Below are positions 17,666 to 26,033 of a stretch of DNA of 58,969 nucleotides, in pieces. The position numbers were made by a program, and so were the translations under genes. Origin of the DNA: Acidobacteriota bacterium (GTDB lineage: Bacteria > Acidobacteriota > Terriglobia > Terriglobales > Acidobacteriaceae); the NCBI GenBank assembly GCA_003224905.1, contig QIAA01000166.1, positions 1 through 58,969 on the forward strand, read 5' to 3'. The first letter of the stretch is position 1, and the number at the start of each line of letters is the position of its first letter. The notes under the pieces were generated by a model. That model ran no database searches. It saw nothing but the letters and a program-made list of their open reading frames with translations, and had not been told where the DNA came from.

Positions 17666-19972
17666 TCACCGCGCGCTTTTATCGTGGCTACTCTGCCGGA
17701 CAGGAGCGGCTAGCGTGGATGTGCTGCGAAGTACGGTTTTCGCCGAGCTCATGTTGTCATAGCGGTCATAGACACGCACAACCACGACATGTTCCGGATC
17801 TGAGGCGTTATCGGGCGCTGGACGGGAAGATGATGCCAGCATCACTTTACTCGAACCCGAGGGTACGGGGATGCGGAAGTCGTAATTCTCCGACTTGGCA
17901 TCCGAGAGCTGGCCGACTGGCTCGAGGAACTGCCAATCCCCAGCATCTACGGAATACTCGGCACGTTTGATCGAAGAGAAAGAATCGCTCGCGTCGAAGC
18001 TCACGTGGATCTGATCGCCATCCAGCAATCCCTTCAATTCACCGATCCGCGGCGGAGTGGTATCGACCTCGAAGCGACTGCTTTCCCGTTCTGCGGTGAG
18101 CGCCTGCTCGGGAGAATGCGAGGGGGCGTCCGAAGCAACGACTTTGACTGTGTAGCCGCCATCGGGCAAGAGCGAAGCGTCGAAGGAATAGAACTTGTCG
18201 GTGACGTTGTCCTTGAGCAAGAGCCAGCGGGACTCACTATCTCCACGATAATAGACGGAGTAGACCATCTGATCCTCATTGTCGTCGTGAACGCTCCACT
18301 TTACGCCAACTGAATCCCTGTCGTGCGTGCTCGGCGGAGGGGTGCTGACGGTGCTTGAATCGACGCCAATGGGTTTGGGCATGGACTGATAACGGGTGCC
18401 CACCTGGACCGAAACGTCGTCGAAGTCCGGAGCAACATTTTTTGGCAGGTAATTGACCAGCACGCCGTCCACGCGAGCTGCCGGATTTCCCGGCCGCAGC
18501 ACAGACTTCCATTGAATGAAGCGCGCCGGGGGAACTGATAATTCCGCGCCCCTTTGCAAATCGACCTTTGTCCAGGGGCTCCAGTTGCGGTCGGGATTGT
18601 CGACGTTGCCGCTGCGCGCGAGGAGTTCCACGTTGCCGGTTCCGCGAAATTCGGCGCGGCCCCAACGGGAAAAGATGCGGGCATCGAAGACATCGCTATC
18701 GTAGGTGCCTTCCGCTTCTGGGGCTGCACCAAGCAAAAAGATTTTTCCCAGATTACTGGTTGAAGCATACAGAGCGCCGTTCGCAGCCTTGGCGAATGCA
18801 GTCACCTGGCTGGCACTGGCTCTGAGCAGATCAGTAAATTCATCCTCGCCAGTAATGGCGTACACGTGGCCGCGATTGCCTGTGCCTGCGAGCAGATGCC
18901 CGCTTGGATCAAACGCTAGCGCATAGACGAGGTCTTCGCGTGAAGTCCAGATGCGGCTCGGAGAGCCGTCGGGCGCAATGCGGTAAATCTCGGAGCCTCC
19001 GGCTGTTCCGCTTGATGGGAATGGTCCCATGACAGGCGCAGGCGCTGGATTCGGATTGGTGACGGTAAGGGCAGACTGCCCCGCATTTGTCATTGGCATT
19101 GGCGCAGGAGGCGGAATTGTTACAGGGAGACTCGGCCCAGGACCTCCGGAGCGCTTCTCGCCGGCCGCTGAAGCGTAGATGTTGCCGGCTTTGTCGATCG
19201 CTAGCGCAGTGATCTCTTTTTTGGGAGCGCTGTAGAGAACGAACGCTTCGCCTTTGGGAGAAATGCGGTACACGAGTCCGCTGCCGTCCGAACCGGCGAT
19301 GAGATCCCCTTTTGAATCGAGCGCCAGTACTCGGATGTGGGCTTCGTCGCTCTTGAAGAGCACAGAGTGCTCCCCTTTCGGCGTGACGCGGAAAATTTCG
19401 CCGTGGTCACCTGTGGCTACGAAGAGATTCCCCGCAGCATCCAGCAGCAAATCCCAGATGTACTTCGTGCCGGGGTCGAAAAAGACGGAGGCGGAGAACT
19501 CGCTGGTTGATTTCCCTTTTGATGAATCGAGGCTTTCCTTGGCCGCTACGGCCGTGCGGCGCTCGATGCGATACACCTTTCCATCGGGGTTCGTGCCGGC
19601 GTAAATGATTCCGTTTTTATCAATGGCCAAGGCCTGGACCTGAAGCTCCTGCGGCTCGAAAATCGGAATGTGCTGGCCATCGGGCGTAATTCGATAGACA
19701 CGAGCTGGAGCTCCGGCGGCAGCATACAAATTGCCGTTGGAGTCCGCATCAACAGCCCAGATGTAGGTCGATGGAGTAGTGCAAATCGCTTTGAAAGCGG
19801 GGGCGAGCTCCAATCCTCCTGTGCTGCGAATGGCGACGCCCTTGGCCGTACCTTTAGTGAGTTCCTCGAATTTTGATTGCTCCCAGGTACGGGTTCCCTC
19901 AGCCCGGGCAAGAACAGGGACGGAAATTATTATCAGGGCGAAACAGAGCTTTTTTAGGGTTGGCAAATTCAA
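17666..19972 (-). CDS. Secreted beta-propeller protein (WD40/NHL-like) with C-terminal Ig/Fn3-like region
   Basis: A 768-residue exported protein with a signal peptide (residues 1-24, ending ARA). Residues about 65-420 hold repeated strands of the type YIWAVDADSNGNLYAAAG, VQALAIDKNGIIYAGTN, IWDLLLDAAGNLFVATG, ITALAIDKAGNIYASAAG and VYALAFDPSGHLLAGTG, each followed by a GxVYRI strand; these are propeller blades. A Pro/Ala-rich insert breaks the array near residue 290. The second half (about 440-740) contains Fn3/Ig-like strands, including DRDSVGVKWSVHDDNEDQMVYSVYYRGD. No catalytic residues are evident. It probably binds a polymer or protein at the cell surface; exact function unknown. Confidence 0.82.
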   Translation of the reverse strand: MNLPTLKKLCFALIIISVPVLARAEGTRTWEQSKFEELTKGTAKGVAIRSTGGLELAPAFKAICTTPSTYIWAVDADSNGNLYAAAGAPARVYRITPDGQHIPIFEPQELQVQALAIDKNGIIYAGTNPDGKVYRIERRTAVAAKESLDSSKGKSTSEFSASVFFDPGTKYIWDLLLDAAGNLFVATGDHGEIFRVTPKGEHSVLFKSDEAHIRVLALDSKGDLIAGSDGSGLVYRISPKGEAFVLYSAPKKEITALAIDKAGNIYASAAGEKRSGGPGPSLPVTIPPPAPMPMTNAGQSALTVTNPNPAPAPVMGPFPSSGTAGGSEIYRIAPDGSPSRIWTSREDLVYALAFDPSGHLLAGTGNRGHVYAITGEDEFTDLLRASASQVTAFAKAANGALYASTSNLGKIFLLGAAPEAEGTYDSDVFDARIFSRWGRAEFRGTGNVELLARSGNVDNPDRNWSPWTKVDLQRGAELSVPPARFIQWKSVLRPGNPAARVDGVLVNYLPKNVAPDFDDVSVQVGTRYQSMPKPIGVDSSTVSTPPPSTHDRDSVGVKWSVHDDNEDQMVYSVYYRGDSESRWLLLKDNVTDKFYSFDASLLPDGGYTVKVVASDAPSHSPEQALTAERESSRFEVDTTPPRIGELKGLLDGDQIHVSFDASDSFSSIKRAEYSVDAGDWQFLEPVGQLSDAKSENYDFRIPVPSGSSKVMLASSSRPAPDNASDPEHVVVVRVYDRYDNMSSAKTVLRSTSTLAAPVRQSSHDKSAR

Positions 19973-20065
19973 ACCTCAGAGTTGTAAGCGGAAATCCAGA
20001 GTATCACGGAAGCGGAAGACGAGGCGGGGAAGAGAACATGGCACTCCTCTGGGGTACAAACCTTT

Positions 20066-20098
20066 AACCACAGAGAGGGCACAGAGGGACACAGAGGT
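20066..20098. repeat. Dispersed ACCACAGAG-type repeat
   Basis: A run of CACAGAG-based units (ACCACAGAGAGGGCACAGAG, then GGACACAGAGG) lies in the 213-base gap between the propeller and S55 genes. A similar tract is at 32631-32656 and a diverged one in reverse orientation at 41290-41332. It looks like a genome-wide intergenic repeat family and has no coding content. Confidence 0.6.
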
Positions 20099-20185
20099 TG
20101 CGGAGGCAGACCTTTGGGTCAACTTTTAGCCGCGGTCACGGAGTTCGTGCTAGTGCGAGAGGAAATCAATCGCACCAGCACGCCC

Positions 20186-21982
20186 CTATTTGATAGTGAG
20201 GTTGAGGATCTGCGCACCCGATACAACATAGTCGAGCGGCGCCGTGGAGGCTTCATTCACGGCGGACTCGCCCAGCACGACCATATCCTGGGTGCCACGC
20301 ATTCCGTCCATAACGTTCATGACAGAGAGCGGCAACGTGGGCATGACTTTGTCAGCGACCATGGCTTCGGGATCAGCCTCCAGCAATGAGACATACACCC
20401 GATTATTAACGTGCTGTTTGTTGATCAAAGCAATCGTGGAGGCCAGGTCCAGTTTGCGGGCCAGCATCGGGCTGGCCCGTCGAATACGATCAAGCGTTTC
20501 GCCATCGCTGACCAGGATACGCAGAGAACCTTTCGACGTCGAAGTAGGGATGTGTATGGGAATCTGACGAACGAGACCTTCGCCACGATAGGGCCGTACG
20601 ACGGTTTCAATGGTGATTTCGTCACCGGGACGAGCTTCAGTCACATCGGTCCGAGCACTCTCCAAACGTGCCCATCGGCGGTCGCGGACGATATCGAAAT
20701 CAAGCTGGACGCCGTGAATGTCCGGGACGTTATACGGATTGTCGTAAATTCTGCCGAAACGGTCGCCGATTGAAAGGGCGGCGAGCACGGCAGCGGGCTG
20801 TCCGCCGTCTGCTGCTGCGAACATGTTTTCCAACCCAACCTCTGGATAGCCTTTGACGTTGATACGCCCTTCCATCCTGTAGGTCGTATCTTCGCCGTAT
20901 TCATTCAGCCCATGAAGGGCGTTGAACACGGTCGCCATCATAGCCACGGGACTGAGTTGGGCGTTGTTGAGGATTTCGTAGTGGAACTGCTTGCTGGTCG
21001 GCCCACCGTGAATGTTGAGGGTGACCGGAATCATCTCCGGTTCTTTGCCGAACTCTCCCATAATGCCTGTGTGGCGATCCTGAATGAAGGCGCCCACCGG
21101 TTCCGTGGCGTTCACGATTTTGAAGGCATTCAGCGGCGAGGGCAAAGTAGCCAGGACCTGCGCCTTGGTCATTGGCAGATCAATCGTTCCGAACTGCATT
21201 AGAGGATGGCCGCAAGCCAACAGGTGCTGCGCGTCCATGTAGGTGACGGTGCAAGTGGCGGCAATATCCATGTCACCGCGCACGAGGATGGCACTCACCG
21301 CAGAGCCGGGTTCGAGCGGTTCAGGTTGCTTAATGTCGCTTACCGATCCCGCGCCGGTAACCGGCACAATGCCAGCAGCGGCGAACTGCGGGGCGAACCG
21401 CTGAATCGCATCCTGCGAGAAACCGCTAAAAACCAGCGGAGTCTCAATTGGCTTCAAGTAGTTCGCATACGCCTGGGTCGCTTCAGCCGGAAAACTTGCG
21501 AGGCCCGGCCCCGAGGTTTTGCTGGCCGCATTGACCGCGCCGCTTGCGCTGGCAGGAGTTGTCTCGGGACGGCGATCCAGCGCGTTGATCTCCAGCATCT
21601 CATCGATCGGAGTCACGCCGGCAATCGGTTCCTTCGAGAACTCGCCAATGCGAAACGCGAGGGCGCCGGCGAGCTTGCCATCGAAGTAGACGGGACTGCC
21701 GCTCATGCCTGCAACCACGCCCGTGTACTCGGCTTTCTTCCCGCCTAGGCGCACCAGGATGATGTCGCCTTTGGGGCCGTTGGCGTTCTTAAGGATGCCC
21801 AATACCTCGACATCCATCGGTTCCGGTTTTGTGCCCTCGAAGACCGTGTACGCAACCCCGCGCATGCCGGTGTGAATTTTGCTGAGCGGAATAGTTTGAG
21901 TTGATCTGGTGGTTTGAGCGCTTAAGTTAAAGGAGAGTACAAAGGAGTAAAGTACGACACCCACGAGACCCGCACGTCTCAT
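20186..21982 (-). CDS. SpoIVB-type S55 serine peptidase domain protein
   Basis: A 598-residue exported protein with a signal peptide (LVGVVLYSFVLSFNLSAQ). Residues about 30-330 match the S55 peptidase domain: IHTGMRGVAYTVFEGT, VVAGMSGSPVYFDGKLAGALAF with the serine nucleophile in GMSGSP, and YMDAQHLLACGHPLMQFG with the likely catalytic histidine. In Bacillus SpoIVB this domain signals during sporulation, but this context is Gram-negative and the protein is much longer, with a beta-rich C-terminal half (about 340-598) of unknown fold. A role in envelope proteolysis or signalling is inferred. It is followed on the same strand by the propeller gene after a repeat-bearing gap. Confidence 0.85.
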   Translation of the reverse strand: MRRAGLVGVVLYSFVLSFNLSAQTTRSTQTIPLSKIHTGMRGVAYTVFEGTKPEPMDVEVLGILKNANGPKGDIILVRLGGKKAEYTGVVAGMSGSPVYFDGKLAGALAFRIGEFSKEPIAGVTPIDEMLEINALDRRPETTPASASGAVNAASKTSGPGLASFPAEATQAYANYLKPIETPLVFSGFSQDAIQRFAPQFAAAGIVPVTGAGSVSDIKQPEPLEPGSAVSAILVRGDMDIAATCTVTYMDAQHLLACGHPLMQFGTIDLPMTKAQVLATLPSPLNAFKIVNATEPVGAFIQDRHTGIMGEFGKEPEMIPVTLNIHGGPTSKQFHYEILNNAQLSPVAMMATVFNALHGLNEYGEDTTYRMEGRINVKGYPEVGLENMFAAADGGQPAAVLAALSIGDRFGRIYDNPYNVPDIHGVQLDFDIVRDRRWARLESARTDVTEARPGDEITIETVVRPYRGEGLVRQIPIHIPTSTSKGSLRILVSDGETLDRIRRASPMLARKLDLASTIALINKQHVNNRVYVSLLEADPEAMVADKVMPTLPLSVMNVMDGMRGTQDMVVLGESAVNEASTAPLDYVVSGAQILNLTIK

Positions 21983-22139
21983 CTGATTTGCCCCATCGGA
22001 CCCCTACAGGGTCCCACCAACAAGAGTTACACTTCGCGTCGTGTATTCAGTTTGCCGGGTGGGGAGGAGCTAATGCCAAGACCACGCAAAACATCCCAAC
22101 CGCGAAGCTGTGCGTCTATACTAGCATAGGGAGTTTTCA

Positions 22140-23369
22140 GTGAGTTCCATGTTTTCTGATAAGCCCATGCAGAAATTTCGATATCTGTATGGCTGTGGTC
22201 TGGCTATCGTATTGATAGTTCTGGTTTTGGGGTGTTTCTCCCTCGGATCCGCACGACTCGCGGCGCAGGAGGAATCCAAGCCAGCACCCGATGCCGGGAG
22301 TCAAAAGCAAGAGCCGCCCCCAGCAGCCGGTGGACCACAGTCCGATGTAGGTCCGTATGCCATTCCAAAGAAGAAGGAAGAGCCGCCTACCCCCCCGCCC
22401 ATAGAAAAGCCCAAGAAGGTTGAGGGGATGCCGGATTATTCGATCCGGGTCGACGTTCCTCTGGTGAATGTCGATGTGTTGGTCACGACCAAAGACGGTC
22501 AATTCATCCCTGGACTGAAAAAAGATAACTTCAAAGTCCTCGAAGACGGCGTTCCCCAGACTGTGACTAACTTTAACGTGGCTGAGGCTCCCATTACGGC
22601 GGTAATGCTGGTGGAGTTCGCGTCGACGAATTACTACTTCATGGTAGAGGCTCTCCAAGCTGGCTATGCCTTCGCGAACAGCTTGAAAAAAGACGACTGG
22701 GTGGCGGTAGTTTCTTACGACATGAAGCCGTATATTCTGGTCGACTTTACCCAGGACAAGAAAGCGGTTTACGGCGGGCTGAACCAGTTGCGCATCCCCG
22801 GCTTTGCGGAGACGAATCTCTTCGATGCTCTCTACGACACCTTAGACAGGATTGATCGGATCGAAGGGCGGAAATACGTGATCCTCATTACCACGGGTGT
22901 TGACACCTTCAGCAAGCTGAACCTCGACCAGATCCTCAAAAAGGTCAAATCTACTAAGGATGTAACCATTTTCCCGGTCAGCGTCGGATTTGCACTGCGT
23001 GAATATTACGAGTCTCGTGGGCGCGCAGCACCTCACGGTATGGGCATACCAGTCGGGCAAATGGATTATTTGCAGGCCGACAACGAGATGAATACTTTCG
23101 CCCGATTAACTGGAGGCCGTGCCTACTTCCCCCGTTTTCAGGGTGAGCTGCCGGAGATTTTTCACGACATTAGCAGCGATATTCGCAATCAGTACATGCT
23201 GGCATACCATCCAACCAACTCGAAGCTCGATGGCAGCTACCGAAAGTTGAGGGTCGAAGTGGTGGGTCCCGACGGTAGCCCATTGAAGGTTCGAGACCAG
23301 AAAGGCAAGGATGTGAAGTATCAGATCCTAGCCCGCGAAGGGTACACGGCCAAGCATACGGTGGAATAG
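22140..23369 (+). CDS. Acidobacterial VWFA-related domain protein (TIGR03436-like), secreted
   Basis: A 409-residue protein. GTG 22140 is favoured by GGGAG six bases upstream; ATG 22149 or 22167 are alternatives. A signal anchor lies near residues 16-36 (GCGLAIVLIVLVLGCFSLG), then a Pro/Lys-rich linker to about residue 95. A typical leader strand VPLVNVDVLVTTKDGQFIPGL and NFKVLEDGVPQTVTNF precede the von Willebrand A fold. The MIDAS is degenerate: VMLVEFASTNYYFM lacks the classical DxSxS, while DALYDTLDRI and VILITTGVDTFS are kept. This is the acidobacterial-expanded family known for such degenerate VWA proteins. Probably periplasmic protein interaction; function unproven. Confidence 0.87.
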   Translation: MSSMFSDKPMQKFRYLYGCGLAIVLIVLVLGCFSLGSARLAAQEESKPAPDAGSQKQEPPPAAGGPQSDVGPYAIPKKKEEPPTPPPIEKPKKVEGMPDYSIRVDVPLVNVDVLVTTKDGQFIPGLKKDNFKVLEDGVPQTVTNFNVAEAPITAVMLVEFASTNYYFMVEALQAGYAFANSLKKDDWVAVVSYDMKPYILVDFTQDKKAVYGGLNQLRIPGFAETNLFDALYDTLDRIDRIEGRKYVILITTGVDTFSKLNLDQILKKVKSTKDVTIFPVSVGFALREYYESRGRAAPHGMGIPVGQMDYLQADNEMNTFARLTGGRAYFPRFQGELPEIFHDISSDIRNQYMLAYHPTNSKLDGSYRKLRVEVVGPDGSPLKVRDQKGKDVKYQILAREGYTAKHTVE

Positions 23370-23372
23370 GCG

Positions 23373-24104
23373 CTAATGCGCATGGACAAACTGGTCCATT
23401 AGAAAGAGCAGTCCCACACCTAGAAAGACCACCAGCGCCATTCGTACCCCAGGCTCGCGATTGACTTCCGGCATCAGGTCTGAGGCAGCCACGTAGATAG
23501 TTACCCCAGCCGAAAGCGGCAATCCGAAGCTCACATGATGGCGCAGCAGTGCCATGACCAAAACACCTGCCAGTGTGGCAGCGCCCAACATCACCGACGA
23601 TCCCCAGGCGGTAAGTCTGCTCCGGCCACTGGCCAGCATGACTGACGCAACCGTGAATCCTTCGGGAATCTTGTGCAGAAAAACCGCCCAAAAAATAACC
23701 CAGCCCAGCCAATCGGAAACGATAAACCCTGAGGCGATGGCAATTCCATCGAAGAACGTGTGAATGAGCAATCCGAGCAGGACAGAGTATCCTTTGTGCC
23801 TTTGGATAAATTCTTCTTGGTGGACCTCCTCTCCGAAATGAAAGTGGGGAGTAACCGTGTGTTCGAAAAAATGGATGATCAAATAGCCCAGCAACACAAG
23901 AAAGGCCGCACTCTTACCGCGAAGCTGAATGCTTGCAGGAAAGATCTCCACGATCGCGGTGGCCAGCATGAAACCCGCGCCTAGCGCAACGAAATACTTG
24001 AGGTAAGAACGCTCCCAGTGCTTCTGAACGATAACGGCGCCTCCGAAGATATTGGCCGCGGCTGCCGTCAAACCCAGCAAGATGCTGAGGAGAATCGGGT
24101 GCAT
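23373..24104 (-). CDS. ZIP-family divalent metal transporter
   Basis: A 243-residue integral membrane protein with about eight predicted helices, starting MHPILLSILLGLTAAAANIFGG. ZIP metal-site residues are visible in helix IV (HTFFDGIAIASG, about 131-142) and helix V (HKIPEGFTVAS, about 163-173, with the HxxxEG signature). A histidine-bearing loop after helix III (HTVTPHFHFGEEVHQEE) is the usual metal-sensing variable region. It likely moves Zn or another divalent ion into the cytoplasm. It converges on the VWFA gene (stop codons three bases apart) and is followed upstream by the inverted-repeat four-helix-bundle unit. Confidence 0.92.
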   Translation of the reverse strand: MHPILLSILLGLTAAAANIFGGAVIVQKHWERSYLKYFVALGAGFMLATAIVEIFPASIQLRGKSAAFLVLLGYLIIHFFEHTVTPHFHFGEEVHQEEFIQRHKGYSVLLGLLIHTFFDGIAIASGFIVSDWLGWVIFWAVFLHKIPEGFTVASVMLASGRSRLTAWGSSVMLGAATLAGVLVMALLRHHVSFGLPLSAGVTIYVAASDLMPEVNREPGVRMALVVFLGVGLLFLMDQFVHAH

Positions 24105-24122
24105 GTGGGCTGGGGGATGATA

Positions 24123-24156
24123 CCAGTTCTCGGTTCCCGGTTCTCAGTTCTCAGTT
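24123..24156 (-). repeat. Left inverted repeat of the four-helix-bundle unit
   Basis: On the reverse strand it reads AACTGAGAACTGAGAAC followed by CGGGAACCGAGAACTGG. It overlaps the stop codon of the enclosed gene and nearly matches the solo copy at 56670-56701 over its first 16 bases. Confidence 0.75.
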
Positions 24157-24517
24157 ACGCAGCGGGACGAATAGAGGTGATCAGTCCGTTCAGAATCTTG
24201 CCCAGTTCAGAGGCCTTGTCCAATACCTGCTGCGCTCGTTCATCGGTCAGATACTGCAAACGTTGCGATAAGATCACTTGCGTTTCGACTTCCACAAGGG
24301 CTCCACGGGCGCGTCCGAGAAAAGAGAAGAACTCGCCCGGCGAGAACCGCGCCTGTCCTTGGGCAATGTTCGTAGGAATCAGAACTGCAGTCCTTCGGAG
24401 TTGTGCTGCGAGGCCGTAGGTTTCATCGCGGGGAAACGCATTCGTGCACTTGTAAATAGCGACAACGAAATCCATAGCTTTCTGCCAGGCAAACAGGTCT
24501 CTATAGGATTGACCCAT
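24155..24517 (-). CDS. Four-helix-bundle protein, S23 / 23S rRNA intervening-sequence family
   Basis: A 120-residue protein beginning MGQSYRDLFAWQKAMDFVV, chosen because GGAGGTGCACC lies directly upstream; an upstream in-frame ATG (24577) lies within the repeat and is unlikely. Family landmarks are the opening L-x-AWQKAMDFV, then YKCTNAFPRDETYGLAAQLRR, AVLIPTNIAQGQAR and the acidic last helix with GRARGALVEVETQVILSQRLQYL. The family (TIGR02436-like) was named from open frames inside 23S rRNA intervening sequences and also includes the bAvd subunit of diversity-generating retroelements, where it binds RNA. No reverse transcriptase is present here. Inverted repeats on both sides suggest the gene moves with them. 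Confidence 0.92.
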   Translation of the reverse strand: MGQSYRDLFAWQKAMDFVVAIYKCTNAFPRDETYGLAAQLRRTAVLIPTNIAQGQARFSPGEFFSFLGRARGALVEVETQVILSQRLQYLTDERAQQVLDKASELGKILNGLITSIRPAA

Positions 24518-24575
24518 GGTGCACCTCCACCCGCATTTTCGGCTGAATACGGTAGAGATGCTGTGACGAATGAAC

Positions 24576-24608
24576 ACTGAGAACTGATATCTGAGAACTG
24601 GGAACTGG
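24576..24608 (+). repeat. Right inverted repeat of the four-helix-bundle unit
   Basis: Reads ACTGAGAACTGATATCTGAG then AACTGGGAACTGG on the plus strand, opposite in orientation to the left repeat. It ends 14 bases before the stop of the ychF-like gene. Confidence 0.75.
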
Positions 24609-24621
24609 TTCTAAATTCCGC

Positions 24622-25707
24622 CTATCCGGAATGTCGGATATGCATCACATCACCGTCTTGCACGATGTAGTCCTTGCCTTCCAGTCGTAATGTGCCGCGG
24701 GCGCGGGCATTGGCTTCTGATCCGGCATCCAGCAACTGGTCCCAGCGAATGGTTTCGGCGCGAATGAAATGCTTCTCCAAATCGGAGTGGATAGCGCCAG
24801 CGGCTTGCACAGCCCGGGTGTCGGCGGGAATTGTCCAGGCACGACATTCATCTTCCCCAACAGTGAAAAAGGAAATCATGCCCAGCAGGTTGTAGGTAGA
24901 GCGGATCAAACGGACCAGCCCGCTTTCTTGCAGGCCGTAGCTGGCGAGGAATTCGGCGGCGTCCGCATCGTTCATCTCCGCCAGTTCTGCCTCTACTTTC
25001 CCACAAATAGCGGCAACCGCGGCATTCGGACGCGAAGCAACTTCCGCGAGCTTGTGCATGGAAGCGGCATTGGCCAGGGTATTGCCTAACTGGGCGCTCT
25101 CGTTGACATTCAACACGTACAGAATCGGTTTCTCGCTCAAAAACATGAAGCCGCGCAGACGCTTCTTGTCCTCAGGCGTCATTTGCATCTCGCGCAGCGG
25201 GCGTTCCGATTCGAGATGCGACTTGGCCGCTTTCATAAGCTCAAATTCTTTTTCCAGGTCGGACGAGCGCATTTTTTTTAGATCTTTTTCCAGACGTTCC
25301 AGGCGTTTTTCGATTTGCCCAAGATCGCTGACCATCAAATCGAATTCCACATTCTTGATATCGCGCAGGGGGTCGATCGCGCCGACATGCGGAATGGCAG
25401 GATCATCGAAAGCACGCACAACGTGCGCCAGCGCATCCACGTTCCGCAAACTTCCGAGGTAGGCTGTCTCTTTCAGGGCTTCCTGGCCAATCGCGCCAAC
25501 GTCAACGTATTCGACGGAGGCATGCGCAAGTTTTTTCGGCTGATAAATTGCGGCTAAGCGATCCAGGCGATCGTCGGGGACTCTAGCGACGCCGACATGG
25601 GCCTCGCGCGGATTGGAATAGGCATGATCAGAAAGATGTGCCTTGGTAAGGATTCGGAAAAGCGACGTCTTGCCGACTTGCGGAAGTCCGATGATGCCGG
25701 TTTTCAT
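24622..25707 (-). CDS. YchF-like GTPase/ATPase (divergent OLA1 family, DUF933/TGS C-terminus)
   Basis: A 361-residue P-loop protein close to normal YchF length. The G1 loop is GLPQVGKTS (canonical GLPNVGKS). The coiled-coil insert (about 120-190, IEKRLERLEKDLKKM) and the G4-equivalent NVNE (about residue 199) are present. The C-terminal TGS/DUF933 region is well kept: FFTVGEDECRAWTIPADT, QAAGAIHSDLEKHFIRAE and GKDYIVQDGDVMHIR. Odd: the G3/switch region, normally DIAGLVKGASKGEGLG, here reads DVGAIGQEALKETAYLG, with the DxxG glycine lost and a shorter loop. YchF binds ribosomes and prefers ATP; this copy is probably a paralogue with altered catalysis, not the housekeeping form. Confidence 0.88.
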   Translation of the reverse strand: MKTGIIGLPQVGKTSLFRILTKAHLSDHAYSNPREAHVGVARVPDDRLDRLAAIYQPKKLAHASVEYVDVGAIGQEALKETAYLGSLRNVDALAHVVRAFDDPAIPHVGAIDPLRDIKNVEFDLMVSDLGQIEKRLERLEKDLKKMRSSDLEKEFELMKAAKSHLESERPLREMQMTPEDKKRLRGFMFLSEKPILYVLNVNESAQLGNTLANAASMHKLAEVASRPNAAVAAICGKVEAELAEMNDADAAEFLASYGLQESGLVRLIRSTYNLLGMISFFTVGEDECRAWTIPADTRAVQAAGAIHSDLEKHFIRAETIRWDQLLDAGSEANARARGTLRLEGKDYIVQDGDVMHIRHSG

Positions 25708-25798
25708 GCCAGAAGAATAAAAGATGCGTTCATCGCGGATGACGCCAGCGCAGCCTGGAAGCTGGTTAGGCGGTTCAGCATGCTGTAAAATTAGATTC

Positions 25799-25804
25799 TA
25801 TAAG
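25799..25804 (+). promoter_or_regulatory. Candidate -10 box for rpmB
   Basis: TATAAG (5 of 6 to consensus) lies 25 bases before the rpmB ATG, giving a very short leader. The -35 region (CAGCAT at 17 bases spacing) is weak, so the call rests on the -10 and its position. Confidence 0.3.
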
Positions 25805-25828
25805 CAGCAGACACTGACTGGAGCACTC

Positions 25829-26017
25829 ATGGCACAAGTTTGTGAGATTTGCGGCAAAGGGCCGCAGTTTGGAAATAACATCAGTCACGCTCACAACGTG
25901 AGCAAGCGCCGGTGGAACGTGAATCTGCGCCCGATTCGCGCACGGGTGAAAGGCGGGACCAAGCGTATTCGCGTTTGCACTTCCTGCCTGCGCAGCGGGA
26001 AAGTCGTAAAAGCCTAG
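25829..26017 (+). CDS. rpmB: 50S ribosomal protein L28
   Basis: A 62-residue protein that matches bacterial L28: [48 protein letters not shown] and [12 protein letters not shown]. Two Cys pairs (CEIC and CTSC) form a zinc ribbon, the C+ version of L28 that depends on zinc. ATG 25829 is chosen from the conserved N-terminus; the frame is open upstream but out of family. L28 binds 23S rRNA near the E site of the large subunit. It is divergent from the YchF-like ribosome-associated gene. Confidence 0.97.
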   Translation: MAQVCEICGKGPQFGNNISHAHNVSKRRWNVNLRPIRARVKGGTKRIRVCTSCLRSGKVVKA

Positions 26018-26033
26018 GCCCTGGATTCCTGGG

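Larger units (their letters stand above)
24123..24608 (-). mobile_element. Putative IVS-like element: four-helix-bundle gene enclosed by GAGAACT inverted repeats
   Basis: Left end 24123-24156 and right end 24576-24608 are about 33-base tracts of ACTGAGAACTG-type units in opposite orientation; read outward both finish in GAACTGG. The enclosed gene (24155-24517) has its TAA stop inside the left tract. The 486-base unit fills nearly all of the 517-base gap between the zip start and the ychF-like stop. A solo tract of the same length and sequence is at 56670-56701. This composition is seen directly; mobility is inferred by analogy with 23S rRNA intervening sequences that encode the same protein family between inverted repeats. 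Confidence 0.55.

Noticed and set aside
24155..24517. Diversity-generating retroelement accessory protein (bAvd)
   Set aside because: The fold family is shared, but no reverse transcriptase, template repeat or variable repeat is in the vicinity.
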